DNA of 64,000 bases from Brevibacterium sp. RIT 803 (GTDB taxonomy: Bacteria > Actinomycetota > Actinomycetes > Actinomycetales > Brevibacteriaceae): NCBI RefSeq assembly GCF_016892625.1, contig NZ_JAFEMW010000001.1, positions 62,001-126,000 of the forward strand, in the 5' to 3' direction. The position numbers were made by a program, and so were the translations under genes. Below, piece by piece: positions 54,685-62,951 of this stretch. The number at the start of each line of letters is the position of its first letter. Within the stretch, counting starts at the first letter, position 1. Below the pieces are notes generated by a model. That model searched no databases and was not told the DNA's origin. It worked only from the letters and a program-made list of their open reading frames with translations.

Positions 54685-54997
54685 GGTCTCTCCTAAAAGT
54701 TTCGTTTTCCGTTGAGACCAAGGCTAGAAGGTGGCACTGACATAACAACAGAGGAACGAATTCCCCCGTGGATAATCAGCCACTCATGGTCACAGGTCCC
54801 GTGATTCATTACCAGCATAACCGACATGGGAACAAGTGTTCTATATGTCGGCGCGTGTCGCACTATTTCGCACCTGACGACACTCCGCTCCCTGCCCAGC
54901 CACACTGCTCAGTCACCCGCGATCTCGCACTGCGAAGAGGCAGGATTCGAATGATGAGGAACAGTTCTGGGGACGACAGTCCCACGGAGGGACAACC
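54685..54997. other. recA leader and promoter region
   Basis: This 313-bp gap between DUF3046 and recA carries the SOS box (54830-54841) and presumably the recA promoter next to it. No gene, RNA or further repeat is seen apart from a small GGAA-N4-TTCC palindrome (54753-54764). Confidence 0.6.
54830..54841. promoter_or_regulatory. SOS (LexA) box of recA
   Basis: GAAC-AAGT-GTTC, exact fit to GAAC-N4-GTTC, 146 bp upstream of the recA start. Confidence 0.85.
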
Positions 54998-55225
54998 CTA
55001 GAAGGGACGTGAACGCGGTTTCTCTTTGCCCAGGCGATGTGATTCGGGCACCCCGGAGGCATCACAGACAGCGATCCAGATATCGCGAGGTTCGATGCCT
55101 GCTCGGAATGCCTCTTCGGCGGTCCGAGAACCCAGGCTGCTCAGCGCGAGGTCCGTGTGCAGCGATGCAGCACGAGCCTCTCCGAACTCCTCGTTCATGA
55201 GGACCCAGTAGAGGGTGTGACGCAT
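54998..55225 (-). CDS. DUF3046 protein
   Basis: Small protein of 75 residues of the DUF3046 family, with EEFGEARAASLHTDLAL and the ending EPRDIWIAVCDASGVPESH typical. It is found upstream of recA in most actinobacteria. It overlaps the clgR stop by one base. The function is unknown; the acidic helical sequence gives no catalytic hint. Confidence 0.85.
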   Translation of the reverse strand: MRHTLYWVLMNEEFGEARAASLHTDLALSSLGSRTAEEAFRAGIEPRDIWIAVCDASGVPESHRLGKEKPRSRPF

Positions 55226-55554
55226 TACGGCTTGGCTGCCAGTCGTGGCACCGGGTATCCACCTGGGCGACCGAGGATCTTGTCGGAGAGTTCCTGTGGA
55301 ATGGTGTCGGGAATCTCGACGCCCTCTTCGAGCGCGAAACGATCGGAGACCGATGACAGCAGAGCCGACAACGGCAGATCGAGTGCTTCACAGATCGCGG
55401 AGAGAAGCTCCGAGGAGGCTTCTTTCTGTCCGCGTTCGATCTCACTGAGGTAGCCCAGCGATACGCTGGCTCCCGTGGAGACATCGCGCAGGGTCCGCCC
55501 CTGGCGCCGGCGTACGGAGCGCAGTGCGTCACCGATTTCAACTCTCAGTAGCAT
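55225..55554 (-). CDS. clgR: XRE-family regulator ClgR
   Basis: Helix-turn-helix activator of 109 residues. The Cro/C1-type HTH spans about 8-65 ([37 protein letters not shown]), followed by a short tail. In corynebacteria and mycobacteria ClgR, encoded between cinA/pgsA and recA, activates clpP and other stress-protease genes; the same assignment is inferred from sequence and place. GGGAGGG precedes ATG 55554. Confidence 0.88.
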   Translation of the reverse strand: MLLRVEIGDALRSVRRRQGRTLRDVSTGASVSLGYLSEIERGQKEASSELLSAICEALDLPLSALLSSVSDRFALEEGVEIPDTIPQELSDKILGRPGGYPVPRLAAKP

Positions 55555-55750
55555 TGCGCGTCCCTCCCTTTGTCTCCGTGAACAGTCGTGATGGTGTGGT
55601 CAACTTTACAGCCCGGTCGATGCCGAGCGCCAACCTGGGTACGTGACCTGATGGTTTTGCCAGTCCATTCGAAGGTGCCGATGTGTATTCGTCCAATTGC
55701 CATTACCTGGTCAACTTCGCCGAGGTCGAACTTATTCCGCGGCTGCACCG

Positions 55751-56275
55751 TCATGATTCTTCGGGCCCGTTCGCGTCGGGGCCGAACGCCAGCTGGGTGA
55801 CGAAGTCGTCGAGGTCTGCCACCATGGCCGCGACCGTCTGTGCGCGCACAGTGTCTCGATCTCCGACGAAATGATGCTCGCTGACCTGCGCTTTTCCGGC
55901 GAAGGCGATGGCCGTGTAGACAAGACCGACCGGTTTGTCGTCCTGCGGCTCGGGTCCGGCGACTCCGGTGCAGGCCACCCCGATGTCGGAGACGCATTCC
56001 CTGGCCGCACCGGCCGCCATCTGAGCTGCGACGACTTCGTCGACGGGTCCTGTCTCTTCGAGCTGGTCGGCATCGACGCCGGCAAGCCGCGATTTGAGGT
56101 CGGTGGCATAGGCGATGAGTCCACCGCGGACCACGGCGGAGGCTCCGGGAACATCGACGAGCGTGGCGACGAAGCGACCGCCGGTCAGTGATTCAGCTCC
56201 AGCGACCGAGAGTCCCACCTGCGCACAGGTGGTGATGAGGTGCTGACTTCGGGAGAAGAGTTCGGTCTCGTTCAC
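55751..56275 (-). CDS. CinA-family nicotinamide-nucleotide amidohydrolase (C-terminal domain only)
   Basis: Protein of 174 residues comprising only the CinA C-terminal (PncC) domain, with SVAGAESLTGGRF, VVRGGLIAYATDLKSRLAGV and CTGVAGPEPQDDKPVGLV. It deamidates NMN to NaMN in NAD recycling. The competence-type N-terminal COG1058 domain is absent, as usual in actinobacteria. GTG 56275 is 4 nt after the pgsA stop; the longer frame would overlap pgsA. Confidence 0.9.
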   Translation of the reverse strand: MNETELFSRSQHLITTCAQVGLSVAGAESLTGGRFVATLVDVPGASAVVRGGLIAYATDLKSRLAGVDADQLEETGPVDEVVAAQMAAGAARECVSDIGVACTGVAGPEPQDDKPVGLVYTAIAFAGKAQVSEHHFVGDRDTVRAQTVAAMVADLDDFVTQLAFGPDANGPEES

Positions 56276-56279
56276 AGGT

Positions 56280-56954
56280 TCACTTCGGACTCGGGTCGGA
56301 GGCTCCGGTCTCGGCAGTTCCGTTGCCGCCACGCGATTCCTTGGCAAGTTTCGCGGCCTGGAGGCAGTAGTCGATTCCCGTCACGACTGTGACGACGATC
56401 GCGGCGACCATGATCAGCCAGGCCAGGATCAGCAGTGCGAAGGTCGCGCCTTCCGGGATGATCTGCGCCACGGGGCGCAGGAGGAGGAACAGCCCGATGG
56501 CGACGGTCTGCAGCACGGTCTTGATCTTGCCGCCTCTGGATGCGGGCATGACGGCGATGCGGATCATGAAGAACCGCAGCACGGTGATGCCGAGTTCCCG
56601 GACGAGGATGATGATGGGAACCCACCAAGGGATCTCAGCGATCGCGGCCAAGCCGATGAGTGCCGCAGCCATCAGAGATTTGTCGGCGATCGGGTCGGCG
56701 ATCTTGCCGAAGTTCGTGATGAGGTTGTACTTGCGTGCGAGATCTCCGTCGATCTTGTCCGTGGCCATCGCCAGCAGGAAGACGACCAATGCCCACCACC
56801 GCATGGTCATGTCCTGGCCTCCATCGGCCAGGAGGAGGACGAGGAAGACGGGGACGAGCAGGATCCGCAATACGGTCAGGGCGTTGGGAACATTCCACGG
56901 GCTGGGCTCTGCCGGTGCGTGTCCCGGGGCGCCGTTCTCTGATCGATCATTCAC
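56280..56954 (-). CDS. pgsA: CDP-diacylglycerol--glycerol-3-phosphate 3-phosphatidyltransferase
   Basis: Membrane enzyme of 224 residues that makes phosphatidylglycerophosphate. The CDP-alcohol phosphotransferase motif DG-x2-AR-x8-G-x3-D-x3-D is intact (DGDLARKYN...GKIADPIAD, about 70-93). About five membrane helices follow. It lies downstream of ftsK behind a strong hairpin and upstream of cinA, a conserved order. Confidence 0.95.
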   Translation of the reverse strand: MNDRSENGAPGHAPAEPSPWNVPNALTVLRILLVPVFLVLLLADGGQDMTMRWWALVVFLLAMATDKIDGDLARKYNLITNFGKIADPIADKSLMAAALIGLAAIAEIPWWVPIIILVRELGITVLRFFMIRIAVMPASRGGKIKTVLQTVAIGLFLLLRPVAQIIPEGATFALLILAWLIMVAAIVVTVVTGIDYCLQAAKLAKESRGGNGTAETGASDPSPK

Positions 56955-56984
56955 GTATCAAGCCTATCGGAGTGACATGTGAAT

Positions 56985-57026
56985 GGCGTGGAGCCGGCCA
57001 CTCGTTTCAGAGGCCGGCTCCACGCC
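56985..57026 (-). terminator. I-shaped terminator after ftsK
   Basis: A perfect 15-bp GC-rich stem (GGCGTGGAGCCGGCC and complement) around a 12-nt loop, 35 nt after the ftsK stop. There is no U-run. Confidence 0.7.
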
Positions 57027-57061
57027 GAATTCAGATCTTCAGTTGTGCTGTGTCGCTGAAA

Positions 57062-59980
57062 TCAGCGGCCTGTGAGCGACCAAGCGTCCTCACCGCTGGT
57101 CTCGACGACTTCCAGCCCTGTCTCGGGGTCGACGTCGCCGACATGCAGGTCTTCGGCATGCCCGACTCCCGTCGCATAACGATCCTCGGCACGGGAGCCT
57201 GAAGACCTCGCCGAGGTGTCTGCCCCCGAGCCTCCGAAGTCATCGAACTCCTCATCGTAGTCTGCCGCCGCCGACTGCCCGCCTGCATCATGCGCTCGGC
57301 TGGCGCCGTAGCCGTCATCATCCGCACCGCCGCCAGCCTCCGGGTTCGTGTCCTCGTCCGGCGGGGTCTCGCCCTTGATGATCGCCAGCGTTCCCGGCAG
57401 ATCCTCGGGCCGCACGAGCACGTCGCGAGCCTTCGACCCTTCGGAGGGTCCGACGATGCCTCGTGATTCCATCAGGTCCATGAGACGCCCGGCCTTGGCG
57501 AAGCCGACGCGCAGCTTGCGCTGCAGCATCGAGGTCGAGCCGAACTGCGTGGTCACAACCTGCTCGGCCGCCTGGAGCAGGAGTTCGAGATCGTCGCCGA
57601 TCTCCTCGTCGATCTGCTTCGTCGGCTTCTCCACCGCAACATCTTCACGGTAGTTCGGCTTGAGTTCGCCCTTGACGTGTTCGACGACCTTCTCGATCTC
57701 CGACTCGTTGACCCAGGCACCCTGGACACGCATCGGCTTGGCAGCCCCCATGGGCAGGAACAGTGCGTCACCCTGTCCGATGAGCTTCTCCGCGCCCGGC
57801 TGGTCGAGCACGACTCGGGAGTCAGCCAGGGATGAGGTGGCGAACGCCAGGCGTGAGGGCACGTTGGCCTTGATCAGTCCGGTGACGACGTCGACGCTGG
57901 GGCGCTGAGTGGCCAGGACCAGGTGGATACCGGCCGCACGCGCCAGCTGGGTGATGCGCTGGATCGAAGCTTCGACGTCGCGTGGGGCAACCATCATCAG
58001 GTCGGCGAGCTCGTCGACCACGACCAGCAGGTAGGGGTAGGGCTGGAGCACCCGTTCCGATCCTGCAGGAACTTCGACGCGGCCCTCCCGGACGGCCTTG
58101 TTGAACTCGTTGATGTGTTTGAACCCGAAGTTCGCGAGGTCGTCGTAGCGAGCGTCCATTTCGCGCACTACCCATTCGAGCGCCTCGGCGGCCTTCTTGG
58201 GGTTGGTGATGATCGGGGTGATGAGGTGCGGGATGCCTTCGTAGATCGTCAGCTCCACGCGCTTGGGGTCGACGAGGATCATACGCACCTCGTCAGGGGT
58301 TGCGCGCATCATGATCGAGGTGATCATGGAGTTCACGAAGCTCGACTTACCGGCACCGGTCGCACCGGCGACCAGCAGGTGAGGCATCTTCGCCAGGTCG
58401 GCGACGACGAATCCGCCTTCGACATCCTTACCCACGCCCATGACCAGGGAGTTCTCAGTCTTGCGGGCGGCCTTCGAACGCAGCACGTCGCCGAGGGAGA
58501 CGTTCTCGCGGTCGGAGTTCGGGATCTCGATGCCGATGGCCTTCTTGCCGGGAATCGGCGAGAGGATGCGGACATCGGCACTGGCCACTGCGTAGGCGAT
58601 GTTCTTCGACAGCGCCGTGACCTTCTCGACCTTGGTGCCCGATCCCAGCTCCACCTCGTACCGGGTGACCGTGGGGCCACGTGAGAAGCCGGTGACCTGT
58701 GCGTCGATCTTGAACTGCTCGAGCACGTCGCGCAGTGCTTCTACGACACGGTCGTTGGCCTCGGATCGCTCCTTTGCGGGCGGGCCGGGGGTGAGGTTGT
58801 CCGAGCTCGGAAGCGTGTAGGTGACGTCCCCGGCCAGAGTGAGCTGCTCGACGCGTTCGGGCAGCTGTTCGGTGGGTGGCGGCGCCGGATTGTTCGTCAC
58901 CGGCACCGGCGCCGAGGCGTCACCTGGTGCGGCCTTGTTCGTGACCGTGGCGGCATCATCGTCCATGCCGATGGTCTTCTTCAGCGCAGCTGTTTCCCGC
59001 TCGGCCTTCGTCGGTCGACGTTCACCCGGCTTGAATTGCGGCCGTTCGATGACGGTGGTGTCGGCTTCTTCATCGCTGACATCGTTTTCATGGATATAGG
59101 CCTTGTCGTAGGCCTTGGTCGTCGTGTCATCGTCGGGATGTTCACCCTCGGGCAGGTCGGTCTTCTTTTTCTTGGTCCGACGTTTGGTGCCCATGACGGG
59201 CTTGAGGGTGGAGGTGCGCGCGTTCTCAGCGACGAGGTCGGTCGAGTCCTGTCCGTCCTGCTTCTCAGAACTGGGGCGCGCTCCCCCGGTCAGACGCAGG
59301 TAGAGATCCATCAGGCGCGTGGGGATCGAACGCACGGGTGTCGCGGTGATGACCAGCAGGGAGAAGAGTCCGAGCAGCACAAGCAGCGGCACGGCCACGA
59401 AGACGGTGGTCGCGATGACGAGTGGCGATGAGATGACGAATCCGAGTGCGCCGCCGCCGTTGGCCATAGCATCATTGGAGTTGGTGAAGGTGGGGTTGCC
59501 CGCGGAGATGTGGGCCAGTCCGGATGCGGAGAGCAGCAGGAGGATGATTCCGATGAGGATCCTGTTGTTTCCCCGGTTATCGTCTCCGCGCAGGAACAGT
59601 CGAATCGCGTAGCAGGTGAAGATCACCGGCAGTGCGAGTGCCACCCTGCCGAAGGTGCCTTCGACGACGTTGCGGACGACGTCACTGATGGCGCCGGGGA
59701 TGTTCCACCATTCGAATGCTGCGATGATGATCGAGAGACCGATGAGGAAGAAGGCAGTGCCGTCTCTCTTGGTCGGTGACTGATCACTCGGTTCGTCACT
59801 GAGGATCTTTCGCGCACGGTTTCCGGCCATGTGGGCCACTCCCCTCCACGCACCGGTGACAACGTTTGTCCCGGGGTCTTCCTTGGTCCCCGCTTGCCCG
59901 GTCCGACCAGCAGTTTTGCGCGCTGTGCCTTTTCCTTTACCAGAAGCGGGGGAAGTCGTTCTGGTCGCCATGCTTCTCAT
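57062..59980 (-). CDS. ftsK: DNA translocase FtsK
   Basis: Septum-anchored DNA pump of 972 residues that moves the terminus region during division. Four membrane helices lie in about 75-225, a charged linker in 225-420, then the RecA-like motor with Walker A GATGAGKS (about 539-546). The C-terminal gamma winged helix (about 815-880, with LQRKLRVGFAKAGRLMD) reads KOPS-type DNA. Translation could start at ATG 59980 or three codons later. Confidence 0.96.
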   Translation of the reverse strand: MRSMATRTTSPASGKGKGTARKTAGRTGQAGTKEDPGTNVVTGAWRGVAHMAGNRARKILSDEPSDQSPTKRDGTAFFLIGLSIIIAAFEWWNIPGAISDVVRNVVEGTFGRVALALPVIFTCYAIRLFLRGDDNRGNNRILIGIILLLLSASGLAHISAGNPTFTNSNDAMANGGGALGFVISSPLVIATTVFVAVPLLVLLGLFSLLVITATPVRSIPTRLMDLYLRLTGGARPSSEKQDGQDSTDLVAENARTSTLKPVMGTKRRTKKKKTDLPEGEHPDDDTTTKAYDKAYIHENDVSDEEADTTVIERPQFKPGERRPTKAERETAALKKTIGMDDDAATVTNKAAPGDASAPVPVTNNPAPPPTEQLPERVEQLTLAGDVTYTLPSSDNLTPGPPAKERSEANDRVVEALRDVLEQFKIDAQVTGFSRGPTVTRYEVELGSGTKVEKVTALSKNIAYAVASADVRILSPIPGKKAIGIEIPNSDRENVSLGDVLRSKAARKTENSLVMGVGKDVEGGFVVADLAKMPHLLVAGATGAGKSSFVNSMITSIMMRATPDEVRMILVDPKRVELTIYEGIPHLITPIITNPKKAAEALEWVVREMDARYDDLANFGFKHINEFNKAVREGRVEVPAGSERVLQPYPYLLVVVDELADLMMVAPRDVEASIQRITQLARAAGIHLVLATQRPSVDVVTGLIKANVPSRLAFATSSLADSRVVLDQPGAEKLIGQGDALFLPMGAAKPMRVQGAWVNESEIEKVVEHVKGELKPNYREDVAVEKPTKQIDEEIGDDLELLLQAAEQVVTTQFGSTSMLQRKLRVGFAKAGRLMDLMESRGIVGPSEGSKARDVLVRPEDLPGTLAIIKGETPPDEDTNPEAGGGADDDGYGASRAHDAGGQSAAADYDEEFDDFGGSGADTSARSSGSRAEDRYATGVGHAEDLHVGDVDPETGLEVVETSGEDAWSLTGR

Positions 59981-60084
59981 CTTAGGGCGATTATGCGCTC
60001 CTGCCCAGTAAATCCGCAGGGTTCGGCGCGCCGAGGCCGGCTCGATACACCGTTGGATCGAGAGTCGTTCAACCCATAGCAGGA

Positions 60085-60118
60085 TGCGTCTTCACAGCAT
60101 TCAGGCCACAAAGACGCA
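60085..60118 (-). terminator. Hairpin after the ArsR-like gene
   Basis: TGCGTCTT and AAGACGCA form a perfect 8-bp stem around 18 nt, about 60 nt past the stop codon. There is no clear U-run. Confidence 0.4.
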
Positions 60119-60179
60119 CCCGTGCCGTGGACGGTCCGGCGCATCCCGGACCTCGTTGATCCGGTGACTGGTCTTCATA

Positions 60180-60779
60180 TCAGGAGTCGTCTGAGTTCTC
60201 AGCAGCAAGCCGATCGATGTCACGCCCGGATGTTTCACTGGGGTGCATGGCGATGAAGAGGGCCCACTGCTGTGCATCCTCGGTTTTGCGTCGAGATTTG
60301 AAATCCTCAAGCAGCTCCCGAATGCGGTCCCTGAACTCTGCTATTTCGTCCTCGGTCAGCATCGCGGCCATGCGCGCCATCGTGCGGTCTTCATAAGGCG
60401 CAGAATCGAATTCGGCCACAAAGGCATCGATCATCGGGTGCGTCATGTCACCGGTGTTGACGTACCAGCTCTTACCGGTGGCGCGATATGGGATTTCGCG
60501 TGATCCGCGCTTGCCCCGACGCTCCTCCTGAGCCTCAAGAAAGCCTGTCCCCACAAGCATTCTCACATGGTGCAGAGCTGTGGCCGGATTGAGGTCGAGC
60601 TCGGTCGCGATCTCTCGATTGCTCAGCGGCTCATCCAAGCACAGCCGAAGAATGCGCAGGCGCACGCCGGATGCCAGCGCCTTTGCCTCGGCGTCGGTCG
60701 CGTCTCGGCGCTCGAATTCGGGCATCGAATATTCGATCGACTGCTCGTTGCCAGTCCTGTTCGACGCCTCGTCTTTCAT
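60180..60779 (-). CDS. ArsR-like winged-helix transcriptional regulator
   Basis: Regulator of 199 residues. The winged HTH (about 30-100) contains LASGVRLRILRLCLDEPLSNREIATELDLNPATALHHVRML, an ArsR/HTH_20 type. The C-terminal half is acidic and helical with the pattern MARMAAMLTEDEIAEF common in this group. It is divergent from an MFS exporter gene and separated from it by 35-bp repeats, so it is probably its repressor. ATG 60779 stands 7 nt after TACCGT; the upstream GTG/ATG frame to 60821 is less likely. Confidence 0.87.
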   Translation of the reverse strand: MKDEASNRTGNEQSIEYSMPEFERRDATDAEAKALASGVRLRILRLCLDEPLSNREIATELDLNPATALHHVRMLVGTGFLEAQEERRGKRGSREIPYRATGKSWYVNTGDMTHPMIDAFVAEFDSAPYEDRTMARMAAMLTEDEIAEFRDRIRELLEDFKSRRKTEDAQQWALFIAMHPSETSGRDIDRLAAENSDDS

Positions 60780-60786
60780 GGCTTCA

Positions 60787-60792
60787 ACGGTA
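60787..60792 (-). promoter_or_regulatory. Leaderless promoter -10 box of the ArsR-like gene
   Basis: TACCGT, tgaagcc, ATG 60779. The TGAAGCCATG part is nearly the same as at the pentapeptide gene start. Confidence 0.45.
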
Positions 60793-60825
60793 CCAGCGGT
60801 GGGCTCAGACCAATCAGGCAAACTG

Positions 60826-60911
60826 AAGTGATTGACTTATCCCAATCGGTGCGCTTTGATAAGTGATTGAGAGACGCCAATCGGTGCGCTTTGATAAGTG
60901 ATTGAGAGACG
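60826..60911. repeat. 35-bp tandem repeats in the ArsR-MFS intergenic region
   Basis: Two identical 35-bp units (60842-60876 and 60877-60911) stand head to tail. The core AAGTGATTGA occurs three times at exact 35-bp spacing (60826, 60861, 60896), and a further CCAATCG begins a broken unit at 60912. They lie directly before the MFS ribosome site and probably serve as operator sites. Confidence 0.75.
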
Positions 60912-60937
60912 CCAATCGCTCGCCTAGGAGCCGCACA

Positions 60938-62287
60938 GTGCCGACCGACGACGTGCCCGACCGACTGCCGACAAACTCCGAAGGTCAGCCACACGACGCG
61001 GCCCGGCCCACACCCCCACCGCGGAGCACGCTGTTTCGACACCACGACTTCCGACAGCTGTGGATGGGCGATACCGTCTCAGTGTTCGGCGTCGAGTTCG
61101 TCACCTTCGCCATGCCGCTCATCGCCGTACAGCTCCTGCATGCGGATGCCTTCCAGATGGGGGTGCTCTCAACCTTGGAGTCCCTCGCCTTTCTTCTCAT
61201 CAGTCTGCCGGCTGGTGCATGGGTCGACCGCTTGCGCAAAAAACACGTGATCGTCGCCGGCGACGTCCTCAGAGCACTCGTCCTTCTCACCATTCCCGTC
61301 GCCTGGGTCGTTGATGCCCTGTCCTTCGTTCATCTCTGCATCGTCGCCACCGTGATCGGAATCGTCACTGTCTTCTTCGACGTGGCCAACCAGTCCTATC
61401 TGCCCTCGATCGTCTCGAGCGACCAGATTGCCGACGGCAATGGAAAGCTGCAGGCCACCCAGCAGACGGCCCTGGTCGCAGGCCCATCGCTGGCTTCTGG
61501 ACTCGTCAGTCTCATCGGGGGTCCGCTGACGGTCGGAGCCACAAGTGTGTGCATGGCGCTGTCGAGCCTGTTCATCAGCCGGATCCACCACCGCGAGCAC
61601 CGGCCGGAGGAACGGGAACGCTCCAGCCTCCTCGCAGAAATCCGCGAGGGCCTTTCCCTGGTCCTCGGACACACACTGCTGCGCCGTATCGTCGCCTGCA
61701 CGGGACTGTCCAACTTCGCGTCCTCGGCGATCTTCGCTCTCATCGTCCTCTATGCCCTGCGCACACTGGGTCTCAGCCAGTTCCAGCTCGGGATCGTCAT
61801 GTCGGTCGGTGCGGCCGGCGGCATTCTCGGAGCCATCAGCACATCGTGGGTGCAGCGAATCGTCGGCGAGGGCCGTTCGATCGCCGTCTCCGCGGCACTG
61901 AGCGGGGTGTGTTTTCTGACAGTGCCCGCCGCTGATCTGCTTCCCTCGATGCCGACTCTGTTCATCGGCTGGTTCTTCATCTCGTGGGCCGTCGTCGTCT
62001 ACAACGTTACCCAGGTCAGCTTCCGCCAACGGCTGTGTCCGAAACCCCTTCTCGGACGCATGAACGCCTCGATTCGGTTTCTCGTGTGGGGCCCGATGCC
62101 AGTCGGGGCCTTCCTCGGCGGAGCGATCGGACATGCGATCGGGATCGTTCCGACCCTGTGGATCTTCGCCGCTGCAGCCGTGTTCTCCTCGCTGCCCGTC
62201 CTCATCTCCCCTCTCATCTCGATGCGCGTCCTTCCGGACTCACTCAATCTGCTCGATGACGATGGGGATGATGATCAGTCGAGCTGA
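60938..62287 (+). CDS. MFS exporter (drug-efflux type)
   Basis: Major facilitator of 449 residues with 12 predicted helices and a Pro/Asp-rich cytosolic N-terminus of about 30 residues. FRQLWMGDTVSVFGVEFVTFAMPL, followed by AGAWVDRLRKKHV, is typical of the MFS_3/enterobactin-exporter-like group. GTG 60938 follows TAGGAG with a 7-nt gap and is preferred to TTG 60902, which would lie inside a repeat unit. It is controlled, by inference, by the divergent ArsR-like protein. Export substrate unknown. Confidence 0.9.
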   Translation: MPTDDVPDRLPTNSEGQPHDAARPTPPPRSTLFRHHDFRQLWMGDTVSVFGVEFVTFAMPLIAVQLLHADAFQMGVLSTLESLAFLLISLPAGAWVDRLRKKHVIVAGDVLRALVLLTIPVAWVVDALSFVHLCIVATVIGIVTVFFDVANQSYLPSIVSSDQIADGNGKLQATQQTALVAGPSLASGLVSLIGGPLTVGATSVCMALSSLFISRIHHREHRPEERERSSLLAEIREGLSLVLGHTLLRRIVACTGLSNFASSAIFALIVLYALRTLGLSQFQLGIVMSVGAAGGILGAISTSWVQRIVGEGRSIAVSAALSGVCFLTVPAADLLPSMPTLFIGWFFISWAVVVYNVTQVSFRQRLCPKPLLGRMNASIRFLVWGPMPVGAFLGGAIGHAIGIVPTLWIFAAAAVFSSLPVLISPLISMRVLPDSLNLLDDDGDDDQSS

Positions 62288-62291
62288 TCCC

Positions 62292-62951
62292 TCAGCCCAC
62301 TCCGTAGAGGTGCTCCGGCCTGCCTGTGCTTCCGTATTGGAGTGAGACGGTGACTGCCCGGGACTCGGCCAGTTTGGCTAGGTGGCGCTGGGCAGTCGCG
62401 CGGGAGGTGCCCACGACATCAGAGACCTCCATCGCCGTCAGCGAACGATCCGCGCCTTCGAGCGCCTCGAGGATCCGACCGCTGGTCGACGAGCCCGAGC
62501 CTTTGGCCGGTGCACTCCCCGGCGAGGAGACGTCATGCAGACTGCGCAGCTGACGTTCGAGCTCCGGCTGGCTGACCTTCTCGCGGTCCCAATAGCGCCT
62601 GAAGCGGGCATAGCGCCTGAGGAAATCCTGCAGCTCCTCGGCAGCGAAGGGTTTGATGATATAGGTCATCGCTCCTGCCCGCAGAGCCGAGCGCACCACG
62701 TCGGGATCAGCCACAGCCGAGAGCACGATGGCATCGACATCGGTCTCACGGATCAGTTCGACACCGTTGCCTTCGGGCAGAACGTAGTCGGCCAACAGCA
62801 GGTCCACATTCTCCTCGGCGATGATCGTGCGCGCGGTACGCAGATCTCTGACCGGTTCCAGGGCGTGGAATCCGGCAACCTCGTTGACGTACCGGCAGTG
62901 GATCTGCCCCACATAGAAGTCGTCGTCGAGTACCAGAACGTTGACCATCAT
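62292..62951 (-). CDS. Response regulator, CitB/DcuR type
   Basis: Two-component regulator of 219 residues. The receiver domain (1-120) has the acidic pair near Asp10, phospho-acceptor Asp55 (LLADYVLP) and Lys100 (IIKPF). The C-terminal part (about 155-219) is a helix-turn-helix with MEVSDVVGTSRATAQRHLAKLA, as in CitB/DcuR regulators of citrate and C4-dicarboxylate genes. Its ATG overlaps the kinase stop (ATGA) and AAGGAGAG precedes it. The target genes are not in view. Confidence 0.92.
   Translation of the reverse strand: MMVNVLVLDDDFYVGQIHCRYVNEVAGFHALEPVRDLRTARTIIAEENVDLLLADYVLPEGNGVELIRETDVDAIVLSAVADPDVVRSALRAGAMTYIIKPFAAEELQDFLRRYARFRRYWDREKVSQPELERQLRSLHDVSSPGSAPAKGSGSSTSGRILEALEGADRSLTAMEVSDVVGTSRATAQRHLAKLAESRAVTVSLQYGSTGRPEHLYGVG

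Noticed and set aside
54753..54764. GGAA-CGAA-TTCC palindrome near recA as another LexA site
   Set aside because: It does not fit GAAC-N4-GTTC; the exact box at 54830 is sufficient.
54768..55001. Plus-strand 77-codon frame across the recA promoter
   Set aside because: It overlaps the SOS box and the end of DUF3046, lacks a ribosome site and shows no domain.
60842..60911. Tandem repeats considered as a CRISPR array
   Set aside because: Units are directly adjacent without spacers and no cas gene is present.
61169..62134. 321-codon minus-strand frame opposite the MFS exporter
   Set aside because: Acidic low-complexity translation antisense to an obvious membrane protein; no start context.
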